Shown here piece by piece: positions 1-5,294 of a DNA stretch of 11,276 nucleotides; the first letter of the stretch is position 1; the number at the start of each line of letters is the position of its first letter. Position numbers and translations under genes: made by a program. The stretch is from contig CALDNF010000154.1 in the NCBI GenBank assembly GCA_937917475.1, forward strand, positions 1 through 11,276. The letters run 5' to 3'. Origin of the DNA: an uncultured Faecalibacterium sp. (GTDB lineage Bacteria; Bacillota; Clostridia; Oscillospirales; Ruminococcaceae). The notes under the pieces were generated by a model that was not told the DNA's origin, made no database searches, and saw only the letters and a list, made by a program, of their open reading frames with translations.

Positions 1-51
1 CTTGACCTCTCGGATGCGAACCGAACGCTCTCCCAGCTGAGCTATAGGCCC
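1..51 (-). tRNA. tRNA-Ala (anticodon CGC), 3' end beyond the window
   Basis: Read on the minus strand from 51 down, the sequence folds as the first 51 nt of a tRNA. It has a 7-nt acceptor strand (51-45), TA at 8-9, a D-stem GCTC/GAGC (42-39 with 30-27) around an AGCTGGGA loop, and an anticodon stem TTCGG/CCGAG (25-21 with 13-9, one T-G pair). The 7-nt loop TTCGCAT contains anticodon CGC (18-16), which reads the Ala codon GCG. The AGGTC variable loop and the first T-stem bases follow. The T-arm, the acceptor 3' strand and any CCA lie outside the window, so the G3:U70 alanine identity pair cannot be checked. The gene should be transcribed from the promoter at 181-209, through the tRNA-like segment just before it. 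Confidence 0.88.
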
Positions 52-130
52 ATATTTAGGGGCGTGACTCGATTGGGCGACCAACCGACATACTCCCCAT
101 TTTGATGCCCACAACTCTGTGGGGCACAGA

Positions 131-168
131 AGCGATGCTCTTGCACTCCCAGCTGAGCTATAGGCCCC
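131..168 (-). pseudogene. tRNA-like 5' half (partial duplicate of the tRNA-Ala start)
   Basis: Positions 146-167 repeat exactly the 22 nt that form the acceptor 5' strand, D-stem and D-loop of the tRNA-Ala at 30-51, in the same orientation and 116 bp away. After the D-loop the sequence departs from a tRNA. GTGC replaces GAGC at the expected place (a GAGC occurs 5 nt later), no normal 7-nt anticodon loop forms, and no TTCRANY T-loop follows. GGGGC at 168-164 could pair with GCCCC at 63-59, so the segment might still close into a long tRNA-like fold. The rest (53-130) holds a hairpin near 107-128 and another near 70-85 (6-bp stem, 4-nt loop) on the minus strand. It could be a decayed tRNA gene, a recombination scar or a structured leader; I cannot tell which. 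Confidence 0.4.
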
Positions 169-180
169 TATGACCTTATT

Positions 181-209
181 ATTGTATCGCTCCGGAGAAG
201 ATTTGTCAA
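181..209 (-). promoter_or_regulatory. Sigma-A type promoter of the tRNA unit
   Basis: On the minus strand a perfect -35 TTGACA (209-204) is followed by a 17-bp spacer and -10 TACAAT (186-181). The predicted start is near 174-175, only about six bases before the tRNA-like segment at 168. The promoter begins about 20 bp after the tenA stop codon, so it serves the tRNA unit and not the thiamin genes. Confidence 0.8.
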
Positions 210-228
210 GGGTTGGAAATTTCAAAAA

Positions 229-897
229 TCAGACATCATTCCGGGGCTTTGCGGACATCTCCCAGAAGTGCAGTTCATGCTCTGAGCACTGTTTAAAAAT
301 AGCCTTGCAGTTCTCCGTTCGCTCAGGAGTCAGGCCAGTGCACACCTTTTCTGCATAGGCAGCCCAGGCACGGCAGGCATCCTCATAGCCCTTGTCGGCA
401 TAGTCCCGCACCAGCGGCCAGTAAGGAGTCGCTTTGACCTGCGGTGCACGCTCGACAAGCTTCTGGAAGATCCAGCCATAACTCAGCATACAGGGCAGGC
501 AGGCCATGATGCACTCAGCCTCTCCCCTGCCGTTTTTGGCAGCTTCGATCATGGTGTCCGCATAAGCACGGTTTTCCGGGCGGAGAGGCAGCGTCTGGAT
601 CTGTGCATCCGTCAGTCCATAGCGTTTCAGATAATACAGCCGGGTGGCACCCTCGCCTTCGTTCACAAAGGAAAGCAGGGAATAATAATTGCGCACCGTC
701 TCCATCGTCTCAGCCTTGGTCATGCCCCAGGCAAACACTTTGGCATACTCCCGCAAGTACAGGCTGTCCTCTACGATGTAACCCTTGAAGCAGGCTTCAT
801 CCAGAGTGCCATTTTCCAATTTCGTGAGAAATTCCGAGTCAAGGCACTGCTGCCAGATGGGAAGATTTTCCTCCACCAGTTCTTTTACAAAACTCAT
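229..897 (-). CDS. tenA: TenA family aminopyrimidine aminohydrolase / thiaminase II
   Basis: A 222-residue cytosolic protein matching the usual length of TenA (about 220-236 aa). TenA enzymes hydrolyse aminopyrimidines from degraded thiamin to HMP, and also thiamin itself, feeding salvage through ThiD. Recognisable sites, aligned from memory to Bacillus subtilis TenA, are Asp44 in VEDSLYL, Tyr112 in the RAYADTM segment, Cys136 in CLPCMLSY (catalytic Cys) and Glu208 in HELHFWEM (catalytic Glu). The ATG start overlaps the thiT stop as ATGA and has a strong AAGGAGG about 8 nt upstream, so translation is probably coupled. It is the last gene of the TPP-riboswitch operon thiD-thiT-tenA. No clear terminator follows before the tRNA promoter. 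Whether it salvages or mainly degrades thiamin cannot be read from sequence, but pairing with thiD favours salvage. Confidence 0.93.
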   Translation of the reverse strand: MSFVKELVEENLPIWQQCLDSEFLTKLENGTLDEACFKGYIVEDSLYLREYAKVFAWGMTKAETMETVRNYYSLLSFVNEGEGATRLYYLKRYGLTDAQIQTLPLRPENRAYADTMIEAAKNGRGEAECIMACLPCMLSYGWIFQKLVERAPQVKATPYWPLVRDYADKGYEDACRAWAAYAEKVCTGLTPERTENCKAIFKQCSEHELHFWEMSAKPRNDV

Positions 898-1505
898 TTA
901 CGTTCCCTCCTTGTTCCAACCACACGGCGGAGCTGCTGCACCGGCAGCACCGATACCAGAAGCAGCGTCAGCACACCTTCCACTCCATGGCCTGAAAGGT
1001 TCGCCAGAATACTGTACGCCCAAGGGCCGTAACCTTCCCATGCGTACTGCCCAAAAAAGGCAGCACCGGCCATGATGTGGCTCAGGACGCTCAGCGCAAT
1101 GGCAAAGGCCGTGCCTGCGATGATTTTCCAGCGGCGGTCGGTGCCGAAAATGCTGGCATAGCCAAGAGCCGAAAAGCAGATCAGATGCTCTGAGAAAGGC
1201 TGTGCCCAGTGGACAGGCTGCCAGCCCGGCAGCAGGAAGAGGGCCAGAATACCGGTGACCCATCCGGAGATGAAGGCCACCCGCTTATCGTAGACCAGAC
1301 TCAACAGCAGGATGGGAAGCATCGCTCCCAGACTGATGTGTCCGCCGGTGGGTACGGTGATCAGGATGCAGCGCAGCACCAGTGTAGCAGCGCACATCAG
1401 GCCCGCAAGGCAGATATCCCGGCTAGTCAGACGAAGCCCACGGCACTGCCAGAGGGTCACAGCCAGCACAACCACAGAAAAAACACCAACGATCAGATTA
1501 GTCAC
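894..1505 (-). CDS. thiT: ThiT, thiamin-specific S-component of an ECF transporter
   Basis: A 203-residue, very hydrophobic protein with about six membrane segments. It fits ThiT, the substrate-binding component that works with the shared ECF module (EcfA, EcfA', EcfT; not in this window) to import thiamin. The GGHISLGAMLPIL stretch (54-66) matches the family core. Glu106, His143, Tyr164 and Asn169 correspond to Lactococcus ThiT ligands as I remember them, with the His-x20-Tyr-x4-Asn spacing kept and Phe151 where a Trp is usual. I chose the GTG at 1505 because AGGGAG lies 9 nt upstream. An in-frame TTG at 1511 is only 3 nt from that site. The start overlaps the thiD stop by 8 nt and the end overlaps tenA, so the three genes are likely co-translated. 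Operon position under a TPP riboswitch supports a thiamin or thiamin-precursor substrate. Confidence 0.88.
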   Translation of the reverse strand: MTNLIVGVFSVVVLAVTLWQCRGLRLTSRDICLAGLMCAATLVLRCILITVPTGGHISLGAMLPILLLSLVYDKRVAFISGWVTGILALFLLPGWQPVHWAQPFSEHLICFSALGYASIFGTDRRWKIIAGTAFAIALSVLSHIMAGAAFFGQYAWEGYGPWAYSILANLSGHGVEGVLTLLLVSVLPVQQLRRVVGTRRERK

Positions 1506-2298
1506 GGACAAAGTCTCCCTTCAGGGCGAACATATGATCCATGGGGCCGGAGCCTTTACCCAGATCCAGCATAGCAGCCAGTGCACCAGAGATATATGCT
1601 TTGGCACGCTCCACCGAAGCATCCAGATCATAACCCTTTGCCAGATTGGAGGCAATGGCACTGGACAGGGTGCAGCCGGTGCCATGCGTATTGGGGTTGT
1701 CAATCCGCTTGCCCCGGAACCACTTACCGGTGCCGTTGCGCCACAGCAGGTCGTCGGCGTCATTGATCTGGTGACCGCCCTTGCAGAGCACTGCACAGCC
1801 GTATTTCTCGCTGATGGTCTTTGCCGCAGCTTCCATATCAGCAGCGTTTGCAATGCTCATTCCGGAAAGGATCTCTGCCTCCGGGATGTTAGGGGTGAGC
1901 ACCTCTGCCATGGGCAGAAGCTTTTCCGTCAGGGCCTGCACAGCGTCGTCCCGCAGCAGCTTGGAACCGGAGGTTGCCACCATCACCGGGTCCACCACGA
2001 TATGTTGAGCCTTGTACTCCTGCAGCTTTTCGGCAATAATGCCGATCAGCTCCGCCGAGGACACCATCCCGATCTTGACGGCATCCGGGCGGATATCAGT
2101 AAACACAGCATCGATTTGTTCCCCCAGAAACAGCGGGGTCGTCTCAAAAATATCGGTCACGCCGGTGGTGTTCTGAGCCGTCAGGGCGGTAATAGCACTC
2201 ATGGCAAACACACCGTTGGCCGTCATGGTCTTGATATCAGCCTGAATTCCTGCGCCGCCGCTGGAATCGCTGCCGGCAATAGTCAAAGCAGTTTTCAT
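1498..2298 (-). CDS. thiD: Hydroxymethylpyrimidine/phosphomethylpyrimidine kinase
   Basis: A 266-residue ribokinase-fold enzyme, the normal length for ThiD. It phosphorylates 4-amino-5-hydroxymethyl-2-methylpyrimidine (HMP) twice, giving HMP-PP for thiamin phosphate synthesis in the cytosol. Diagnostic segments are the N-terminal TIAGSDSSGGAGIQAD (6-21), VVDPVMVATSG (101-111), the LTPNIPEAE region (134-142), and the anion-hole motif HGTGCT (205-210) with the catalytic Cys209. The ATG at 2298 follows an AAAGGGA ribosome site. An upstream in-frame ATG at 2358 is rejected because its extra 20 codons lie inside the terminator hairpin. It is the first gene of the operon, directly after the TPP riboswitch. 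No thiE, thiM or thiC is visible here, so the coupling step must be encoded elsewhere or be absent. Confidence 0.95.
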   Translation of the reverse strand: MKTALTIAGSDSSGGAGIQADIKTMTANGVFAMSAITALTAQNTTGVTDIFETTPLFLGEQIDAVFTDIRPDAVKIGMVSSAELIGIIAEKLQEYKAQHIVVDPVMVATSGSKLLRDDAVQALTEKLLPMAEVLTPNIPEAEILSGMSIANAADMEAAAKTISEKYGCAVLCKGGHQINDADDLLWRNGTGKWFRGKRIDNPNTHGTGCTLSSAIASNLAKGYDLDASVERAKAYISGALAAMLDLGKGSGPMDHMFALKGDFVRD

Positions 2299-2320
2299 AA
2301 CACAAAATCCCTTTCCATAC

Positions 2321-2361
2321 AAAAAAGTGCGGATATGCCTGCAAAGACATATCCGCACTTT
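2321..2361 (-). terminator. Rho-independent terminator of the TPP riboswitch
   Basis: A perfect 14-bp inverted repeat (2348-2361 with 2324-2337) surrounds a 10-nt loop. On the minus strand it runs into six U residues (2326-2321). It sits between the TPP aptamer and the thiD ribosome site, so it is most simply the expression platform, terminating when TPP is bound. The CGGAUA segment just before it (near 2374-2369) can pair either upstream with the UCCG at the start of the transcript or with the UAUCCG of the terminator's 3' arm, which suggests an antiterminator switch. Confidence 0.88.
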
Positions 2362-2387
2362 GATCGTATCCGAAAGCTGCGATGGTA

Positions 2388-2472
2388 TCTCCCTACGTTG
2401 GCATTATCCAAATCAGGTCATAGGTCAGGGCGATGCAGCCCACTCTCAGCCTGCTTTACGCAAGCTCCCTTT
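2388..2472 (-). promoter_or_regulatory. TPP riboswitch (THI element)
   Basis: The minus strand carries the conserved TPP aptamer cores in the right order: GGGAGC near the 5' end (2469-2464), CTGAGA (2449-2444), then ACCTGATTTGGATAATGCC (2418-2400) followed by ACGTAGGGA (2398-2390). The CTGAGA block forms the pyrimidine pocket and the GGATAATGCC block the pyrophosphate pocket in known structures. P1 can be formed by the UCCGGAAA before the core and the UUUCGGA after it. It controls thiD-thiT-tenA by transcription termination, given the intrinsic terminator downstream. Repression by TPP is established for this class. Confidence 0.96.
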
Positions 2473-2482
2473 TCCGGATGAA

Positions 2483-2511
2483 ATCATACCACAGTCCAAC
2501 CGAATTTGCAA
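2483..2511 (-). promoter_or_regulatory. Promoter of the thiD-thiT-tenA operon, inside the lysR-type gene end
   Basis: On the minus strand, TTGCAA (2511-2506) lies 17 bp before TATGAT (2488-2483), with TGG directly before the -10 giving an extended -10 element. The predicted start near 2476 is only a few bases before the aptamer. The promoter overlaps the last codons and stop of the LysR-type gene, leaving no free intergenic DNA. Confidence 0.65.
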
Positions 2512-3332
2512 GTGCTGCCGGGCCCTTTGTCCGGCTTTCGTTTGATAAGATAAAAAGTCACATCGGCTTCCGGGTCGGTCAGTGGGATATTGACCCGTCC
2601 GGGATAACGTTCCTCCGTGTTTTTAAAGTAATCCGTCACAAAGCATGGCAGCGAGGAGGACGCCACCAGCTCATGAAAGGTGAACTCATCCGTCTGCACC
2701 AAAAAACGGGAGGCAGGCATTTTCTGCCGGCAGAGGGCATCCCAGAAGCCCAGCTCCGTGCGGAGCAGAAAATTGAATCCATTGATCTGCGCAAAAGTCA
2801 GCGATGAGTGCCGGGCCAGCTCATGCCCGGCAGGCACACAGACAAAGAGCTTTTCATGAAAGAACTCTTCCGCTTCAACAACAGCATCTTTCAGCGGAAA
2901 CGGCAGAATGGCAATGTCACATTTCTCCTCATTCCATGCTTCCAGCACCTTTTCATTGGGACAGATATGAGACGCAATGGTCATGCCGGGGCAGGATGCG
3001 CTGAGCTTATGCAGCAGTTCCCACAGAGGGGCCGGAGCGCAGGATTTTACCACAAGAGTCCTCCTGCGCTGATCAAATTCCTGCACCTGCCGGACGGCCT
3101 GTTCTGTCTCTGCCAGCAGTCTGCGGGCAGCCTCTACTGCCATCCGCCCGGTCTCATTCAGGGCAATGCGGTTCTTACTGCGGGTAAACAGCGGCACGCC
3201 AAAGCTTTCCTCCACATTTTTCATGCTTCGGGTAATGGACGGCGTAGAAATATGCCCTTCTTCCGCCACTTTGGAAAGAGTTCCCAGATCAGCAAATGCC
3301 ACAAGCTGTTTCAGTTCATTCAAGTCAAGCAT
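2484..3332 (-). CDS. LysR family transcriptional regulator
   Basis: A 282-residue protein with the LysR layout: an N-terminal winged helix-turn-helix (about 4-62), a linker helix (63-90) and a two-lobed periplasmic-binding-like effector domain. The HTH reads LGTLSKVAEEGHISTPSITR with the typical FGVPLFTRSKNRIALNETG wing following. I chose the ATG at 3332, which has AAAGG 8 nt upstream. The in-frame GTG at 3341 abuts that site. It is transcribed divergently from the aldo/keto reductase, the classic arrangement in which a LysR regulator controls the neighbouring gene and itself from the shared intergenic region. The effector is unknown. Its 3' end carries the promoter of the thiamin operon, so transcription from this gene could also run into the riboswitch. 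Confidence 0.92.
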   Translation of the reverse strand: MLDLNELKQLVAFADLGTLSKVAEEGHISTPSITRSMKNVEESFGVPLFTRSKNRIALNETGRMAVEAARRLLAETEQAVRQVQEFDQRRRTLVVKSCAPAPLWELLHKLSASCPGMTIASHICPNEKVLEAWNEEKCDIAILPFPLKDAVVEAEEFFHEKLFVCVPAGHELARHSSLTFAQINGFNFLLRTELGFWDALCRQKMPASRFLVQTDEFTFHELVASSSLPCFVTDYFKNTEERYPGRVNIPLTDPEADVTFYLIKRKPDKGPGSTCKFGWTVV

Positions 3333-3376
3333 CCATTTCACCTTTCATTTTTTGAAAAGCAGATTCCGATATTGAT

Positions 3377-3405
3377 ATTTTACATTCTCGCTGTTTCGTT
3401 GTAAA
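3377..3405 (-). promoter_or_regulatory. Promoter of the LysR-type gene, overlapping the divergent promoter
   Basis: On the minus strand TTTACA (3405-3400) is 17 bp before TAAAAT (3382-3377). It uses the same inverted repeat (TTTACA at 3379-3384 and TGTAAA at 3400-3405) as the plus-strand promoter, so the -35 of each nearly coincides with the -10 of the other. Confidence 0.5.
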
Positions 3406-3407
3406 GT
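3379..3407 (+). promoter_or_regulatory. Promoter of the aldo/keto reductase gene
   Basis: TTTACA (3379-3384), a 17-bp spacer and TAAAGT (3402-3407). The start would be near 3414, about 42 bp before the ATG. The TTTACA-N15-TGTAAA dyad is also a candidate LysR binding site, since it fits the loose T-N11-A dyad rule for this family. Confidence 0.5.
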
Positions 3408-3455
3408 AATCCCAGAAAGATTTTCACTCCAAACCTAAAGCAGGAGGTAAGATTT

Positions 3456-4295
3456 ATGGAATATGTTACCCTGAACAATGGAATCAAGATGCCCAAACTT
3501 GGCTACGGTGTCTATCAGACCCCGCCGGAAGACACCAAACGCTGTGTGCTGGATGCCATCGAGGTAGGCTACCGTAGCATCGATACTGCACAGGCCTACG
3601 GCAACGAGGAGGGTGTGGGCGCAGCTCTGAAAGAGTGCGGTCTGCCCCGGGAAGAGTTCTTCCTGACCACCAAAGTCTGGATCACCAACGCCGGATACGA
3701 GAAGGCCAAGGCTTCCATCGAAGAGTCCATGCGCAAGCTCCGCACCGATTATCTGGATCTGCTGCTCATCCATCAGCCCTTCGGTGATTACTACGGCACC
3801 TATCGTGCCATGGAGGAGCTTTACAATGCCGGAAAGCTCCGTGCCATTGGCGTTTCCAACTTTGGCTTGGATCGTTATCTGGACATCCAGCATTTTGCCA
3901 CGGTCAAACCCGCAGTCAACCAGATCGAAACTCATGTTTTCCAGCAGCAGAAGACCGCACATGAATACCTGAAAAAGTACGGCTGTCAGATCGAATCCTG
4001 GGGTCCCTTTGCCGAGGGACGCAAGGATATGTTTACCAATCCTACCCTGACCGCCATTGGTGCAAAGTACGGCAAAACGGCAGCTCAGACCGCCCTGCGC
4101 TTCCTGATCCAGAGCGATGTGGTGGTCATCCCCAAGTCCGTTCACAAAGAGCGGATGCAGCAGAACTTCGACCTCTTTGATTTTACCCTCTCCGCAGAGG
4201 ATATGGCCGCCATTTCCGCACTGGACGGCGGCGAGAGCCTGTTCTTCTCCCACTACGACCCCAAGACCGTCGAGTGGTTCATGTCCATCCTGTAA
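3456..4295 (+). CDS. Aldo/keto reductase (AKR, 2,5-diketogluconate reductase-like)
   Basis: A 279-residue cytosolic NAD(P)H-dependent oxidoreductase that should reduce aldehydes or ketones to alcohols. It is an (alpha/beta)8 barrel of usual length. The full catalytic tetrad is visible: Asp43 and Tyr48 in DTAQAYGNE, Lys73 in TTKVW and His106 in IHQPF. The cofactor segment IPKSVHKERMQQN near the C-terminus is the typical site for the NADPH 2'-phosphate and adenine. Start ATG at 3456 has AGGAGG 8 nt upstream. It stands alone behind its own promoter, divergent from the LysR-type gene, and ends at a bidirectional terminator. The substrate is unknown; the neighbours suggest detoxification of a reactive carbonyl or sugar metabolism, but this is only context. 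Confidence 0.95.
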   Translation: MEYVTLNNGIKMPKLGYGVYQTPPEDTKRCVLDAIEVGYRSIDTAQAYGNEEGVGAALKECGLPREEFFLTTKVWITNAGYEKAKASIEESMRKLRTDYLDLLLIHQPFGDYYGTYRAMEELYNAGKLRAIGVSNFGLDRYLDIQHFATVKPAVNQIETHVFQQQKTAHEYLKKYGCQIESWGPFAEGRKDMFTNPTLTAIGAKYGKTAAQTALRFLIQSDVVVIPKSVHKERMQQNFDLFDFTLSAEDMAAISALDGGESLFFSHYDPKTVEWFMSIL

Positions 4296-4305
4296 CTCCT
4301 GTCGC

Positions 4306-4342
4306 AAAAACATCCCTCATGTGCACCATGAGGGGTGTTTTT
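4306..4342. terminator. Bidirectional terminator between convergent genes
   Basis: A 16-bp stem (4306-4321 with 4327-4342, one G-T pair) closes a 5-nt loop. Five A residues lie at the left foot and five T residues at the right, so it works as an intrinsic terminator on either strand. It lies 10 bp after the aldo/keto reductase stop and 6 bp after the stop of the convergent minus-strand gene, and would end both operons. Confidence 0.88.
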
Positions 4343-4348
4343 CTGCAC

Positions 4349-5275
4349 TTAGAAGAGATCCAGCATATTATCGAGATAGATTTTTTCCCGGATATGGATC
4401 TGATATTCCGGCTTTGTCATGTAATAAAGCAGAAATTCCAGCACCAGCGCACTGCCCAGCCCCCGGCCCTCGATCTTAAAATTGGAAAATCCCATGGGAA
4501 GATACGTTTTTTGAATGTCCCCTACTCCGATAAAAGCCGGGCTTTCCATGGCTTTTGAGAATCGATAGCCTTCCTGTGCATCCGGAGCTGCACAGTGATG
4601 CTCCGGGCAGGGCTCACCAAGGTTTTTGCGGCTGACATTTTCGTAGCAGCGTTTCCGCTCCTGACAGCCCACCCAGCAGCACTCGTTGCAGAGAAACTCT
4701 ACTTTGTCCTTTTCCTGTTGCGGCAGGGTTTGCAGCCGTTCAAATGCCTTGTTCAGCCGGAAATCCGGCACCACATACCGGAAGTCCTTCCGCTTCACCT
4801 CGTCGGAAAACTGCCCGAAATCCGTTAGCACTTTGGTAGTAGAAGAGACCCGGTACAGCCCCGGATACTGCTTTTCAAGGTAGTCCAGCAGCAGCTCCGA
4901 ATGAACGATCACACCGTTCTGCACACCGCCGCTTTTCTCAAAAAGCGTACAGAGGGCATTGCACTTCCGGTCCGAAAGATGCTCTGTCCGGAGCAGAGAG
5001 TTGCTGAACGTCAGCCGGGCCGAGATGCCATATTCCTGCGTCAGGGCAAGCACCTGCCAAGGGTCAGCCTCGCCAAAGCCGGCACGCCCGCCGCCCCAGA
5101 TGCAGTCCGCCGGTGCACCGTAGATCGAGCCGATCTCACACCAGTCGTAAAAGTATTCCCGATGCTCCCGGAACAGGGGCAGAAAAAGACGGTACAGCTC
5201 ATAAAACTCAAATAATCCGGGCAGATGATAGATTGCAGTCCCATGGGGCTGCTCATAGATCTTACGATTTTTCAT
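4349..5275 (-). CDS. Uncharacterised cysteine-rich protein, possible distant U32-like TIM barrel
   Basis: A 308-residue soluble protein that I do not recognise by name. It has no signal peptide or membrane segment. Its N-terminal 60 residues are rich in aromatic residues, and seven cysteines cluster at 196, 199, 200, 204, 210, 223 and 228 (CNECC, VGC, KRC, EPC, HHC). Repeated short beta-strand-like blocks (ARLTFSNSLL, NGVIVHSELLL, YRVSSTTKVL, FRYVVPDFRL, VEFLCNECC) and the late motif SNFKIEGRG (264-272) recall U32 peptidase-family barrels, where similar cysteines hold an Fe-S cluster. That link is inference from pattern, not a search. The ATG at 5275 follows AAGGA about 8 nt upstream. Upstream in-frame codons overlap the ABC gene and are not credible. 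It starts 19 nt after the second exporter gene, so it is very likely the last gene of that operon. Confidence 0.85.
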   Translation of the reverse strand: MKNRKIYEQPHGTAIYHLPGLFEFYELYRLFLPLFREHREYFYDWCEIGSIYGAPADCIWGGGRAGFGEADPWQVLALTQEYGISARLTFSNSLLRTEHLSDRKCNALCTLFEKSGGVQNGVIVHSELLLDYLEKQYPGLYRVSSTTKVLTDFGQFSDEVKRKDFRYVVPDFRLNKAFERLQTLPQQEKDKVEFLCNECCWVGCQERKRCYENVSRKNLGEPCPEHHCAAPDAQEGYRFSKAMESPAFIGVGDIQKTYLPMGFSNFKIEGRGLGSALVLEFLLYYMTKPEYQIHIREKIYLDNMLDLF

Positions 5276-5294
5276 GGATTTTTCCTTCTGTGTC

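Noticed and set aside
30..167. Direct repeat as attachment sites of an integrated element
   Set aside because: The repeat is the 5' part of the tRNA, not the 3' end usually used by integrases. Only 116 bp lie between the copies, and no integrase gene is present.
2299..2358. 20-codon N-terminal extension of thiD
   Set aside because: The codons lie in the terminator hairpin, and the inner ATG at 2298 has the ribosome site and matches the family N-terminus.
1312..2481. 389-codon plus-strand open frame opposite thiT/thiD and the riboswitch
   Set aside because: Runs through the TPP aptamer and terminator on the opposite strand and lacks any protein-family features.
3435..4313. 292-codon minus-strand open frame opposite the aldo/keto reductase
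   Set aside because: The reductase has the full catalytic tetrad and a strong ribosome site. The antisense frame has neither, and it would cover the shared promoter side and the terminator.
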